A stretch of DNA of 64,000 bases from Palsa-506 sp963709075 (GTDB lineage: Bacteria > Actinomycetota > Actinomycetes > Streptosporangiales > Streptosporangiaceae). The translations under genes were made by a program, and so were the position numbers. This document shows, in pieces, positions 44,601 to 52,455 of the stretch; within the stretch, counting starts at the first letter, position 1; every line of letters begins with the position of its first letter. The DNA is taken from the NCBI GenBank assembly GCA_963709075.1, contig CAVPUY010000009.1, forward strand, positions 434,001-498,000, read 5' to 3'. Below the pieces are notes generated by a model. That model did no database searches, was not told the origin of the DNA, and saw only the letters and a list, made by a program, of their open reading frames with translations.

Positions 44601-46070
44601 ATGTCAGAGACTCGGACAGCGCAGTCGTCAGGACGCAATCTCCTGGACGAGCTGGATTCCCGGATACCCACGACCTTCTACTGGTACCTGGCCGTGCTCG
44701 CCTGCGTCGGCGGCTTCCTGTTCGGCTATGACACGTCCAACATCGGCTCGGCCCTGCCTTTCATCCCCTACCATCTGTCCAGCTTCGCCACCGGCTACCT
44801 CGTGGCCGGAGCATCCCTGGGCGCCGCCGCGGGCGCGTTCGTCGCCGGGCCGCTGACCGACCACTTCGGCCGCAAGTCGCTGCTCATCACCGACGCCGCG
44901 ATCTACGCGGTCGGGGCGCTGCTGTCCGCGTTCACCGTCAATGCCGCCATGCTGCTGGGGTCCCGCACGCTGATCGGGCTCGCCATCGGCGCCGACTCCG
45001 CGATCGCCACCTCCTACATCGCCGAGTTCGCGCCGCGGAGCCGGCGAGGTCAGCTGAGCATCATCCAGCAGTGGATGATCACGGTCGGGATTCTCGTGTC
45101 CTACCTGGTGGCCCTGGTCGTGCTCAAGGCCGCGCCGCACGACGCCACCCACCTGGGCTGGCGGCTCATCCTCGGACTCGGCGCCGTCCCTGCCCTGGTG
45201 GCCGTCGCGCTGCGGGCCCGGATGCCCGAGTCCCCGCGGTGGCTCATGCAGCATGAGCGCTACGCCGATACCAGCAAGGCATTCGGCCTGCTCGGGATGG
45301 AGGTCTCGGAAGAAGAGGCACGCCAGGCATCGGACGAGCTCGCCCGGATCGATCAGGAGCGGAAGCAGAAGACCCAGTGGACCGCCGGCGTCCGGCGGGC
45401 GCTGGTCATCGTCTGCGTCTTCTTCATCTTCCAGCAGATCACCGGGATCAACGTGCCGTTCTACTACGGACCGCAGCTGCTGAAGACGTTCTTCACGGCC
45501 AACGGCGGCAGCGCGGTCAGCGCGGCGATCGCCGGCGTCGAGGTGACGGCCATCCTGGGCGCGGTCAACGTGATCGCGACCTACTTCGCCTTCCGCTACA
45601 TCGACAAGCTTGGCCGCCGCCCGCTCGCCATCTGGGGTTACCTGGGGATGGCATTCTTCATGCTGTTCGCCGCGGCGGGCGTGGCCTTCCTGACCGACCT
45701 GCCGAAGACCGTCGTGGTCATGGTCGGCTTCTCCTTCTTCATCACCTCGTTCGCGATCGGCGTCGGCGGGACGGGCTGGCTGATCCAGGGCGAGGTGTTC
45801 CCGACCGCCGTCCGCGGCCGCGCCGCGGCGACCGGCGCGACCGTAGACTGGCTGGCCAACTTCGCGCTCATCGAGGCGTTCCCGGTCTGGAAGAACGGGA
45901 TCGGGCTGGGCTGGGTGATGGTGTGCTTCGCGGCCCTTTCGATCGTGGCGATGGGCTTCGTCTACCGCTTCCTGCCCGAGACGAAGGGCCTGTCGGTGGA
46001 GGAAGCCGTCAAGGTATACGAGCGGGCTGCCGGGGCCGGGGCTGAGCATCCGGCGCGGCAGGCCGCGTGA
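44601..46070 (+). CDS. MFS sugar-porter-family transporter
   Basis: 489 residues from ATG 44601 (GAGGAGG 10 bp upstream). FGYDTSNIGSALPFIPYHLS, GPLTDHFGRKSLL, RTLIGLAIGADSAIATSYIA with EFAPRSRRG, PESPRWLM, QQITGINVPFYYGPQLLKTF, DKLGRRPLAIWG and the terminal FLPETKGLS are the sugar (and other) transporter signatures across 12 helices. Substrate probably a sugar or small organic solute taken up with protons. Confidence 0.9.
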   Translation: MSETRTAQSSGRNLLDELDSRIPTTFYWYLAVLACVGGFLFGYDTSNIGSALPFIPYHLSSFATGYLVAGASLGAAAGAFVAGPLTDHFGRKSLLITDAAIYAVGALLSAFTVNAAMLLGSRTLIGLAIGADSAIATSYIAEFAPRSRRGQLSIIQQWMITVGILVSYLVALVVLKAAPHDATHLGWRLILGLGAVPALVAVALRARMPESPRWLMQHERYADTSKAFGLLGMEVSEEEARQASDELARIDQERKQKTQWTAGVRRALVIVCVFFIFQQITGINVPFYYGPQLLKTFFTANGGSAVSAAIAGVEVTAILGAVNVIATYFAFRYIDKLGRRPLAIWGYLGMAFFMLFAAAGVAFLTDLPKTVVVMVGFSFFITSFAIGVGGTGWLIQGEVFPTAVRGRAAATGATVDWLANFALIEAFPVWKNGIGLGWVMVCFAALSIVAMGFVYRFLPETKGLSVEEAVKVYERAAGAGAEHPARQAA

Positions 46071-46180
46071 GAGCCTAGCCGGCCCCGGCAGCGACTGTGC
46101 TAACGTCTCCGCCAGAGTTGGCCAGGCTCGTTGGACCCATGCGGGATGGCTCACGTACCTAGTCAGGAGTAGTTCCCGCC

Positions 46181-46897
46181 GTGCCCGGCAACTCTGCTAT
46201 GCAGGAGGGCCTGAGCGCCCTCTCCCAGTTCTTCATCGATGACGGCACCCTGGGCGACACGCTGCTGCGGGTCGCCGAGCTGGCCTGTGAGGTATCGCCC
46301 GCCGACATGGCCGGCATCACGATGCTGGTTGACGGCAGGCCCCGTACCGGCGTCTTCACCGACCCCGAGGCCCCGGATATCGACAATTCCCAGTACGACA
46401 GCGGGCACGGGCCGTGCCTGGACGCCTTCCGTGATCAGCAGGTCTACCGGATCGACTCCATCGTCGACGAGCAGCGGTGGCCCGAGTTCACCAGGGAAGC
46501 AGCCGCGCACGGGATCTCCGCGACCTTATCGACGCCCATTCTCGCCCGTGGCGAGAGCATCGGCGCGCTCAACCTGTACTCGCGGACGTCGGCATTCGAC
46601 GATGCTGCCGCCGAGCGGGTGGCGGCCTTCGCCCGCCAGGCGGCCATCGTGCTCGCCAATGCGCAGGTGTACTGGGATGCACGGCAGCTGAGCGAGAACA
46701 TGCACCAGGCGATGCTGTCGCGCTCGGCGATCGACCAGGCCATCGGGATCTTGATGGCGGACGGCGGCCGCAGCCCGGACGAGGCGTTCCAGCTGCTTGT
46801 CCGCGCGTCGCAGCGGGAGAACCGCAAGCTCCGTGACATCGCCGCGGACATGGTCAGCCGGACGACAGAGCGCAAGGAACCACGCGACCCGGACTGA
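46181..46897 (+). CDS. GAF-ANTAR regulator, copy 1
   Basis: 238 residues from GTG 46181. The GAF domain (LSQFFIDDGTLGDTLLRVAE, DNSQYDSGHGPCLDAFRDQQ) is joined to ANTAR (SRSAIDQAIGILMADGGRSP, LLVRASQRENRKLRDIAADM). It is very similar over its whole length to the next gene, indicating a recent tandem duplication. ANTAR binds dual RNA hairpins to prevent termination; no such target was identified here. Confidence 0.9.
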   Translation: MPGNSAMQEGLSALSQFFIDDGTLGDTLLRVAELACEVSPADMAGITMLVDGRPRTGVFTDPEAPDIDNSQYDSGHGPCLDAFRDQQVYRIDSIVDEQRWPEFTREAAAHGISATLSTPILARGESIGALNLYSRTSAFDDAAAERVAAFARQAAIVLANAQVYWDARQLSENMHQAMLSRSAIDQAIGILMADGGRSPDEAFQLLVRASQRENRKLRDIAADMVSRTTERKEPRDPD

Positions 46898-47026
46898 GCA
46901 GTCTGCGCCAGCCGGGCGGCCCGGGCCAATCGCCGCGTATGCTGAAAGTCAGCCTGAGTTGGCCACCTCGTCCGGTCCTCGCGGGATTCGACTGGCTCAC
47001 CGCCGATACCAGTCTGGAGCGAGCCG

Positions 47027-47737
47027 GTGACCGGCGACGCAGCTGCGATGGCCGAGGGACTCCGAGCCCTTTCCCAGTTCTTCATCGACGACGGCACTTT
47101 AGGCGACACGCTGCAGCGGGTCACCGAGTTAGCCTGCGAGGCATCCAGGGCCGATATGGCCGGAATTACGATGCTCGTCGACGGCATGCCGTGTACCGGC
47201 GTGTTCACCGATCCCGAAGCGCCGGAAATCGACAATGCACAGTATGACAGCGGGCACGGGCCGTGCCTGGACGCGTTCCGCGATCAGCGGGTCTACCGGA
47301 TCGAGTCAACGGCCGACGAAAAGCAGTGGCCGGATTTCGCCAGGGCCGCCGCCGCCCATGGCATTACCGCCACGCTGTCGGTGCCAGTCGCTGCTCGCGG
47401 CGAGTGCATCGGCGCGCTCAATCTCTACTCGCGGACGTCACCGTTCGACGATGCCGCGGCCGAGCAGGTGGCGGCCTTCGCCCGGCAGGCGGCGATCGTG
47501 CTGGCCAATGCGCAGGTGTACTGGGATGCACGGCAGCTGAGCGAGAACATGGAGCAGGCGATGCGGTCCAGGTCGACGATCGACCAGGCCATCGGGATCT
47601 TGATGACCGACGGCGGCCGCGGCCCGGACGAGGCGTTCCAGCTGCTTGTCCGCGCGTCGCAGCGGGAGAACCGCAAGCTTCGCGACATCGCCGCGGAGAT
47701 AGTCAGCCGGGTGGCCGGCCGCAAGGCGCCGGGATAG
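47027..47737 (+). CDS. GAF-ANTAR regulator, copy 2
   Basis: 236 residues from GTG 47027. It keeps the full GAF and ANTAR domains of copy 1, with scattered substitutions mainly in the GAF ligand pocket region (ESTADEKQWPDFARAAAAHG against DSIVDEQRWPEFTREAAAHG). The duplicated block is offset by 846 bp and includes upstream DNA (GAGTTGGCCA at about 46116 and 46956). Both copies appear intact. Confidence 0.9.
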   Translation: MTGDAAAMAEGLRALSQFFIDDGTLGDTLQRVTELACEASRADMAGITMLVDGMPCTGVFTDPEAPEIDNAQYDSGHGPCLDAFRDQRVYRIESTADEKQWPDFARAAAAHGITATLSVPVAARGECIGALNLYSRTSPFDDAAAEQVAAFARQAAIVLANAQVYWDARQLSENMEQAMRSRSTIDQAIGILMTDGGRGPDEAFQLLVRASQRENRKLRDIAAEIVSRVAGRKAPG

Positions 47738-47763
47738 CCGCGCGGCGGCCTGGCGCTGCCCGG

Positions 47764-48111
47764 TCATCCCTCGGCCGGCAGCGATCCGTCCAGCTGCAGC
47801 AGGCTGAGCATGCGGCACATCGCCCGGCTCGGCGCGCGCAGGACGAGCCGGCCGCCGGCCTCGCTGGCCTGCCCGGCCGCCCAGATGAGCAGCCCGATTC
47901 CCATGGCGTCAATGAACTCGACAGCGGCGACGTCGATCACCACATTGGCCCGGCCGGTATCCAGTACGCCGTCGATTGCGCGCCGCAGGACCGGGCAGGT
48001 AGCGATATCTACTTCTCCCGATACCACCAGGACGGCAGGCTCCCCGTCAATATATCGCGCCCGCAGTCCGCTACCATCGACGGTCACGGTGAATTGCAGC
48101 ACCCCGGTCAT
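47764..48111 (-). CDS. STAS-domain protein lacking the phosphorylated serine
   Basis: 115 residues from ATG 48111. LQFTVTVDGSGLRARYIDGE, AVLVVSGEVDIATCPVLRRA and NVVIDVAAVEFIDAMGIGLL form a STAS domain. Where anti-sigma antagonists have Asp-Ser-(Ser/Thr)-Gly, this one has Asp-Ala-Met-Gly, so kinase-dependent switching should not work in the usual way. It is convergent with GAF-ANTAR copy 2. The 308-bp gap 48112-48419 upstream has no gene. Confidence 0.82.
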   Translation of the reverse strand: MTGVLQFTVTVDGSGLRARYIDGEPAVLVVSGEVDIATCPVLRRAIDGVLDTGRANVVIDVAAVEFIDAMGIGLLIWAAGQASEAGGRLVLRAPSRAMCRMLSLLQLDGSLPAEG

Positions 48112-48268
48112 GACCCGAAAACCCCATATCGGCGGGAAAATGACGAGCCTGCCTGTCCAAGCCGACTGCTCCAACTTAGCGCTTTCACCGAGCGCGCAGT
48201 ACCCGTCTTGAAATGTAGCGAGATAAAGTATTGCGCTTGCCGGGGTAAGTCGCATATGCCGCTGTTTT

Positions 48269-48324
48269 CCGGGCTAGCCGGACACAATCCGGGTAGCCGG
48301 ACGCAATCCGGGTAGCCGGATCAT
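48269..48324. repeat. Three 18-20 bp tandem repeats (CCGGGTAGCCGGACGCAAT)
   Basis: Units begin at 48269, 48289 and 48308; each contains CCGG-gtag-CCGG-like symmetry. They lie in the intergenic region upstream of the predicted secreted/anchored protein gene at 48420. Confidence 0.85.
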
Positions 48325-48419
48325 CAGCGCCCGGCGACGGGTCCGGCGGCCGCCGGTCCCGGCAGAACCGGGCGGCAGCGGGGCGGGTAGCAGCGGCCGC
48401 TTCGGGGCACGGACTGAAC

Positions 48420-48998
48420 ATGAGCCGAGTCCCGGTGGCCAGCGGACCTTCCCGCGTGGGCAGGACGCGCCGGCCCAGGGTGCTGGCGGCCCTGCTTGCT
48501 GCCGTCATGCTGGTCCTCATCGTCGTGGTCATCTCCGCGCTAGCCGGCGGCTCGGGTACCGGAACTCCGCCCGGCCAGGCGCGGGCCGCCGTCCCGGCCG
48601 CGACCGCCAGCGCGCCTGCTCCGCTCCCGGTCGTGTACTCGCAGGCCGGGGGATGGCGCGACGGCCAGTCGCGGCCTGCGGTGATCTTCGTCGGCGAGGG
48701 CGGCGCGCCCTACGTCAAGGCGCTGCGGTGGTCGGGCTGGACTGCCGCTGGCGCGCACGCGGACGGCTACCTGCGCCTGCAGCAGCCCGGCTGCACGCGG
48801 CCTGCCTACCAGTGCCGGTACCTGAGGTTCCGCGTCCGGGTCCAGCTGAGCCAGGTACAGGCGCACGACGGCGTCCGGTACTACGCACGGATGCGCTGGA
48901 CGTATACCAGGCAGCATGTCCATCAGGTGATCCGCTGGCAGATCCACCGGGGCTTCTGGAGCCCGGTAACCCGGCCGAGCCTGCCGCTGGGCGTCTGA
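48420..48998 (+). CDS. Membrane-anchored extracellular protein of unknown function
   Basis: 192 residues from ATG 48420. A basic N-terminus precedes one membrane helix (VLAALLAAVMLVLIVVVISA, ~21-42), then an Ala/Pro linker. The globular part contains PAVIFVGEGGAPYVKALRWS, GYLRLQQPGCTRPAYQCRYL and RYYARMRWTYTRQHV. Two cysteines (PGCTRPAYQC) may form a disulfide outside the cell. No family is recognised. Confidence 0.65.
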   Translation: MSRVPVASGPSRVGRTRRPRVLAALLAAVMLVLIVVVISALAGGSGTGTPPGQARAAVPAATASAPAPLPVVYSQAGGWRDGQSRPAVIFVGEGGAPYVKALRWSGWTAAGAHADGYLRLQQPGCTRPAYQCRYLRFRVRVQLSQVQAHDGVRYYARMRWTYTRQHVHQVIRWQIHRGFWSPVTRPSLPLGV

Positions 48999-49069
48999 CC
49001 TGGCCTGATGCCGAGTCGGCTGGCGGCCGGGGTGGCCGGCCGCACGCCGGGGCGGCGAAACTGCAGCGG

Positions 49070-49437
49070 TCAGCTGCGGTCCCATGGCGCGGTGTCGTCC
49101 ATCTTCTGGTAGTACTTCGCCAGGTGGCTTTTCACCCGGCCGATATCGGCGTGCGGCAGGTCCGTTCCGCCGCTGGCCCCCTGCATGATGTTTCCCGCCG
49201 CCATCACGCCGCGCGGAACGGCCACTAGCTTGCCGTTGACGACGTCGGCGATGAGCAACTTATAGGCGGTGAAATTGTCCTTGTTCTCGGCGTCGTACCA
49301 CACGTGCGCGTCGCGGTATTTCGCGTTCGGCTCGTCCTGCGCGCCGGCCCATTTGCGGACCCGCTGCTCCGCCGCCGCGCCGTCCCACGCACGGTCCCGG
49401 TCGGCCAGCGGCAGCCTCAGGCCGCCGCGGCGCTCAT
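49070..49437 (-). CDS. Orphan domain resembling the tail of phage prohead proteases (frameshift near start)
   Basis: From 49422 down the frame reads LPLADRDRAWDGAAAEQRVR, KWAGAQDEPNAKYRDAHVWY, YKLLIADVVNGKLVAVPRG and DIGRVKSHLAKYYQKM. This resembles a conserved domain I associate (from memory) with C-termini of HK97-type prohead proteases and with stand-alone actinobacterial proteins. No ATG or GTG precedes LPLAD in frame. ATG 49437 (MSAAAA) connects if one base is restored near 49420. An internal GTG at 49303 is too late. No other phage gene is nearby. Confidence 0.55.
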
Positions 49438-49551
49438 CCCGCGCCGGGATTCACCGAAACTGTCGCGGCAGCTCGTTTTAGCCAGCGCAGCGGGGTAACT
49501 ACCGGCTCATCGACAGCCCCAGCCCGGCGCCGGGGAGATGGGAGAAACGTC

Positions 49552-49965
49552 ATGAGCCTGCCCGCTTGCCAGCAGCGGATCCTTGACGGGATCTCCGGAG
49601 CGCTGCAGGCACGCGATCCGAGGTTGGCCTCGCTGTTCTCGATCTTCACCAGGCTCACCCGGCAAGAGCCGATGCCTGGCCGCGAGGAACTGGACGGCTC
49701 AGGGAGGCTGCGGCGAGCCCGGCGACGCCTGCGGGAAATGAGCTGGCCGCGAAGGGGGCACTGGCCGTGGGCCCGGCTGCGCCCGCTCTTGCTCGTCCCG
49801 GTGGCACTTGCCGCCATCGCCGGCCTGCTGGCGCTGAGCCCGCTGGCCGCCAGCCCGCGGCTGTGCGGCCCGGTGTCCTCCCTGCACGTTTCCGAGCACC
49901 AGCCCAGCCAGGCCAGTGACTGCCGTGCGGCCCGGGCCAGGGCAATGCCATTCTCGCGCCGGTGA
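49552..49965 (+). CDS. DUF3040-like small membrane protein
   Basis: 137 residues from ATG 49552. CQQRILDGISGALQARDPRL and ASLFSIFTRLTRQEPMP match the N-terminal helix of DUF3040-type actinobacterial proteins. A basic stretch and one membrane helix (LLLVPVALAAIAGLLALSPL) follow. The C-terminal ~35 residues are polar with two cysteines. Function unknown. Confidence 0.75.
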   Translation: MSLPACQQRILDGISGALQARDPRLASLFSIFTRLTRQEPMPGREELDGSGRLRRARRRLREMSWPRRGHWPWARLRPLLLVPVALAAIAGLLALSPLAASPRLCGPVSSLHVSEHQPSQASDCRAARARAMPFSRR

Positions 49966-50062
49966 AGGAGGCTGTCCGATGCCACCAAGTGAGCCAGGTT
50001 AATCATGACACCAAAGCAGCAGGCGGCCAACCGCGGGGGGCAGGTGCTGGCAATAGTAAGAA

Positions 50063-50082
50063 TATAATATATCCATCTGGAG
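50063..50082 (+). promoter_or_regulatory. AT-rich -10 element and ribosome site for the 65-aa membrane protein
   Basis: TATAAT at 50063-50068 is a perfect -10 consensus inside an unusual AT-rich island in this GC-rich window. GGAGG at 50078-50082 precedes ATG 50089. No good -35 box was seen. The transcript would have only a very short leader. Confidence 0.55.
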
Positions 50083-50088
50083 GTCACG

Positions 50089-50286
50089 ATGCGTTTCGGC
50101 GCGGTGTTGCTCGTAATCTGGCTGGCGATAGGCGCCATCGCAGGCGGTCAGCGGCATTACTACAACGGGCCGGTTAATAGCTGCGTTAAGGCAGGAACGA
50201 TCGCCTTGACGGTTATCGCCGGCCCGCTGAACTATTTCGGCGTCAATCCGAAGACCTCCTGCTCGGCACCGAAGCCAAGCAAGTAG
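50089..50286 (+). CDS. 65-aa membrane/secreted protein
   Basis: ATG 50089 with a consensus ribosome site. MRFGAVLLVIWLAIGAIAGG is a membrane helix or uncleaved signal, followed by QRHYYNGPVNSCVKAGTIAL, a second hydrophobic segment and a Lys/Pro tail. Two cysteines. This resembles widespread small actinobacterial proteins of unknown function. Its promoter suggests strong expression. Confidence 0.7.
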   Translation: MRFGAVLLVIWLAIGAIAGGQRHYYNGPVNSCVKAGTIALTVIAGPLNYFGVNPKTSCSAPKPSK

Positions 50287-50403
50287 CCGGCAGAGCCGCC
50301 AGCCGCGGCCGGCCGCCAGCCGGCCGCGGCGGAGCCGGATGAGGCGAGGCGCGGCAGCCGTCGCCGGAATCCCGCGATCTCACAGCTTGATGAAGGGATA
50401 GGA

Positions 50404-50766
50404 ATGAAGACCGCCACTGGGCTGACGTTAGTGGCCATCGGCGCGATCCTGGCGTTCGCTGTCCATGCTCACCTGCGCGTGCTGAACCTGAACGTGGTGG
50501 GCTGGGTGATCATCCTGACCGGACTGGTAGGTTTCTTCGTCCCGCGCAGCGGATACGGCTGGCTGCGCAGGCGCGTCCGGGTCCGCCGCAACCAGCGAGG
50601 CCGGGTCGTCGGCGCCACCGTCGACGAGACCCGGCTCCCGCCCTACTTGCTCAACCCGGAGGTGCCGGCGGCGGAGGAGGTGGTTGCCAGGTACGACGGC
50701 GGCGCAGAGCCGGGCACGCAGCGGCAGCCGGAAACGGAAACCATCGAAGAATATTTCGAGGAATGA
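50404..50766 (+). CDS. DUF6458-type small membrane protein
   Basis: 120 residues from ATG 50404. TGLTLVAIGAILAFAVHAHL and NLNVVGWVIILTGLVGFFVP form the two-helix hairpin of the DUF6458 family. They are followed by a basic region and an acidic tail (ETETIEEYFEE). The stop overlaps the phospholipase D start (ATGA), so the two are coupled. Confidence 0.82.
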   Translation: MKTATGLTLVAIGAILAFAVHAHLRVLNLNVVGWVIILTGLVGFFVPRSGYGWLRRRVRVRRNQRGRVVGATVDETRLPPYLLNPEVPAAEEVVARYDGGAEPGTQRQPETETIEEYFEE

Positions 50767-52412
50767 CCACAGTCCAGCGCCGGCCTTCGCCGGGCAGCAC
50801 CGGCGGCGTGCGGCTGGCTGACTGGTTCATCACCGCGGCGGAACGCGGGAACCCGGCTACCGGGCTTGACCGGCGGCGCGGCGACGGGCTGGCCTGGTCG
50901 AGGGGCAACCTGGTACGCCCGCTCATCCACGGCTCGTCGTACTTCGCCGAGCTCGCCGCCCGCGTGCCGGCCATGTCAGCAGGCGATGTGCTGTTCTTCA
51001 CCGACTGGCGCGGCGACCCCGATCAGCAGCTTTCCGCCGCTGGCCACGAGGTATCCGAGCTCTTCTGCGCCGCGGCCCGGCGCGGCGTCCTGGTCAGGGG
51101 CCTGGTCTGGCGCTCGCACCTGGACCGGTTCCAGTTCAGCGAGCAGCAGAACCGGCACCTGGGCGAGGAAATCGAGGCAGCGGGCGGCCAGTGCCTGCTG
51201 GACATGCGGGTCCGGGCGGGCGGATCGCACCACATGAAGCTGGTGGTGCTCCGGCATCCTGGCCGCCCCGAGCTTGACGCCGCCTTCATCGGCGGCATCG
51301 ACCTGTGTCACAGCCGCCGCGACGACGCCAGCCACCGGGGTGACCCCCAGCGTCAGCCGATGGCCGCGGTCTACGGCAGCCGGCCGCCATGGCATGACGT
51401 CCAGGCGATGATCACCGGTCCGGCTGTGGGCGACGCCGAGGCAGTATTCCGGGAGCGCTGGGAGGATCCCGCGCCGCTCACCCGTAACCTGCTGCACCGC
51501 CTTCGCGACATCGTCACCAGGCAGGACGTCAGCCCGCGGCCGCTGCCACCGCAGGGCCCTGATCCCGCGCCATGCGGCATGCACGCGGTTCAGCTGCTGC
51601 GCACCTACCCGTACCGCCGGGCCGGTTACCGGTTTGCGCCGGACGGCGAGCGCAGCATCGCCCGCGCCTACCTCAAGGTGCTGCCGCGCGCCCGGAGCCT
51701 CATCTACCTGGAAGACCAGTACCTGTGGTCAGCGACCGTCGTGACCGCGCTGGCCCGCGCGCTGCGGGACTGCCCTGATTTGCGCCTGATCGCGGTCATC
51801 CCGCGGTTTCCCGACCAGGATGGCAGGCTGTCCGTGCCGCCGAACCTGGTCGGCCGGATCACCGCCCTCGATCTGCTGCACCGGGCAGCCGGGGACCGGG
51901 TCGCCGTCTATGGCATCGAGAATGAGGCGGGCACGCCGGTCTACGTGCACGCCAAGGTGTGCGTCGTCGACGACACGTGGGCCATCGTCGGATCGGACAA
52001 CTTCAACCGGCGCTCGTGGACCCATGACTCCGAGCTGAGCTGCGCGGTCATCGACGAGTCGGCCGGGCCGGCCGCCGCCGCGGGCCCGGCCGGCCAGGGC
52101 ATCGGCTACGCCGCCGCGCTGCGCCGCACGCTGGCCGCCGAGCACCTGGGCCGCGAGCAGGCCGGTGACAGCTGTGACCACCCTGACGGACTCGACGGCC
52201 GCCCGGCCTTCGGCGCATTCCGGCAGGCCGCTGCCGACCTGGACGCATGGCACGCCGGAGGACGGCACGGGCCGAGGCCGCCCGGGCGGCTGCGCCGCTA
52301 CGACGTGCCCCGGCTGACCGCCTGGACCCGGGCCTGGGCCGAGGTGCTCTATCGCGCCACGTACGACCCCGACGGCCGCCCTCCGGCGCTGCGCCGGGCA
52401 GGCAGATTCTGA
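50763..52412 (+). CDS. Phospholipase D superfamily protein
   Basis: 549 residues from ATG 50763. The two HKD half-sites are GSHHMKLVVLRHPG with FIGGIDLCHSRRDD, and VHAKVCVVDDTWAIVGSDNF. They flank a central linker, the arrangement of bacterial PLD and cardiolipin-synthase-like enzymes. No signal peptide is visible, so it is probably cytosolic or membrane-peripheral. It would hydrolyse or transfer phosphatidyl groups. Translationally coupled to the DUF6458 membrane protein. Confidence 0.92.
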   Translation: MTTVQRRPSPGSTGGVRLADWFITAAERGNPATGLDRRRGDGLAWSRGNLVRPLIHGSSYFAELAARVPAMSAGDVLFFTDWRGDPDQQLSAAGHEVSELFCAAARRGVLVRGLVWRSHLDRFQFSEQQNRHLGEEIEAAGGQCLLDMRVRAGGSHHMKLVVLRHPGRPELDAAFIGGIDLCHSRRDDASHRGDPQRQPMAAVYGSRPPWHDVQAMITGPAVGDAEAVFRERWEDPAPLTRNLLHRLRDIVTRQDVSPRPLPPQGPDPAPCGMHAVQLLRTYPYRRAGYRFAPDGERSIARAYLKVLPRARSLIYLEDQYLWSATVVTALARALRDCPDLRLIAVIPRFPDQDGRLSVPPNLVGRITALDLLHRAAGDRVAVYGIENEAGTPVYVHAKVCVVDDTWAIVGSDNFNRRSWTHDSELSCAVIDESAGPAAAAGPAGQGIGYAAALRRTLAAEHLGREQAGDSCDHPDGLDGRPAFGAFRQAAADLDAWHAGGRHGPRPPGRLRRYDVPRLTAWTRAWAEVLYRATYDPDGRPPALRRAGRF

Positions 52413-52455
52413 CCGCCTCCCGAATCACTTCCTGCTGGGCGGGTAGTGGCTGCTC

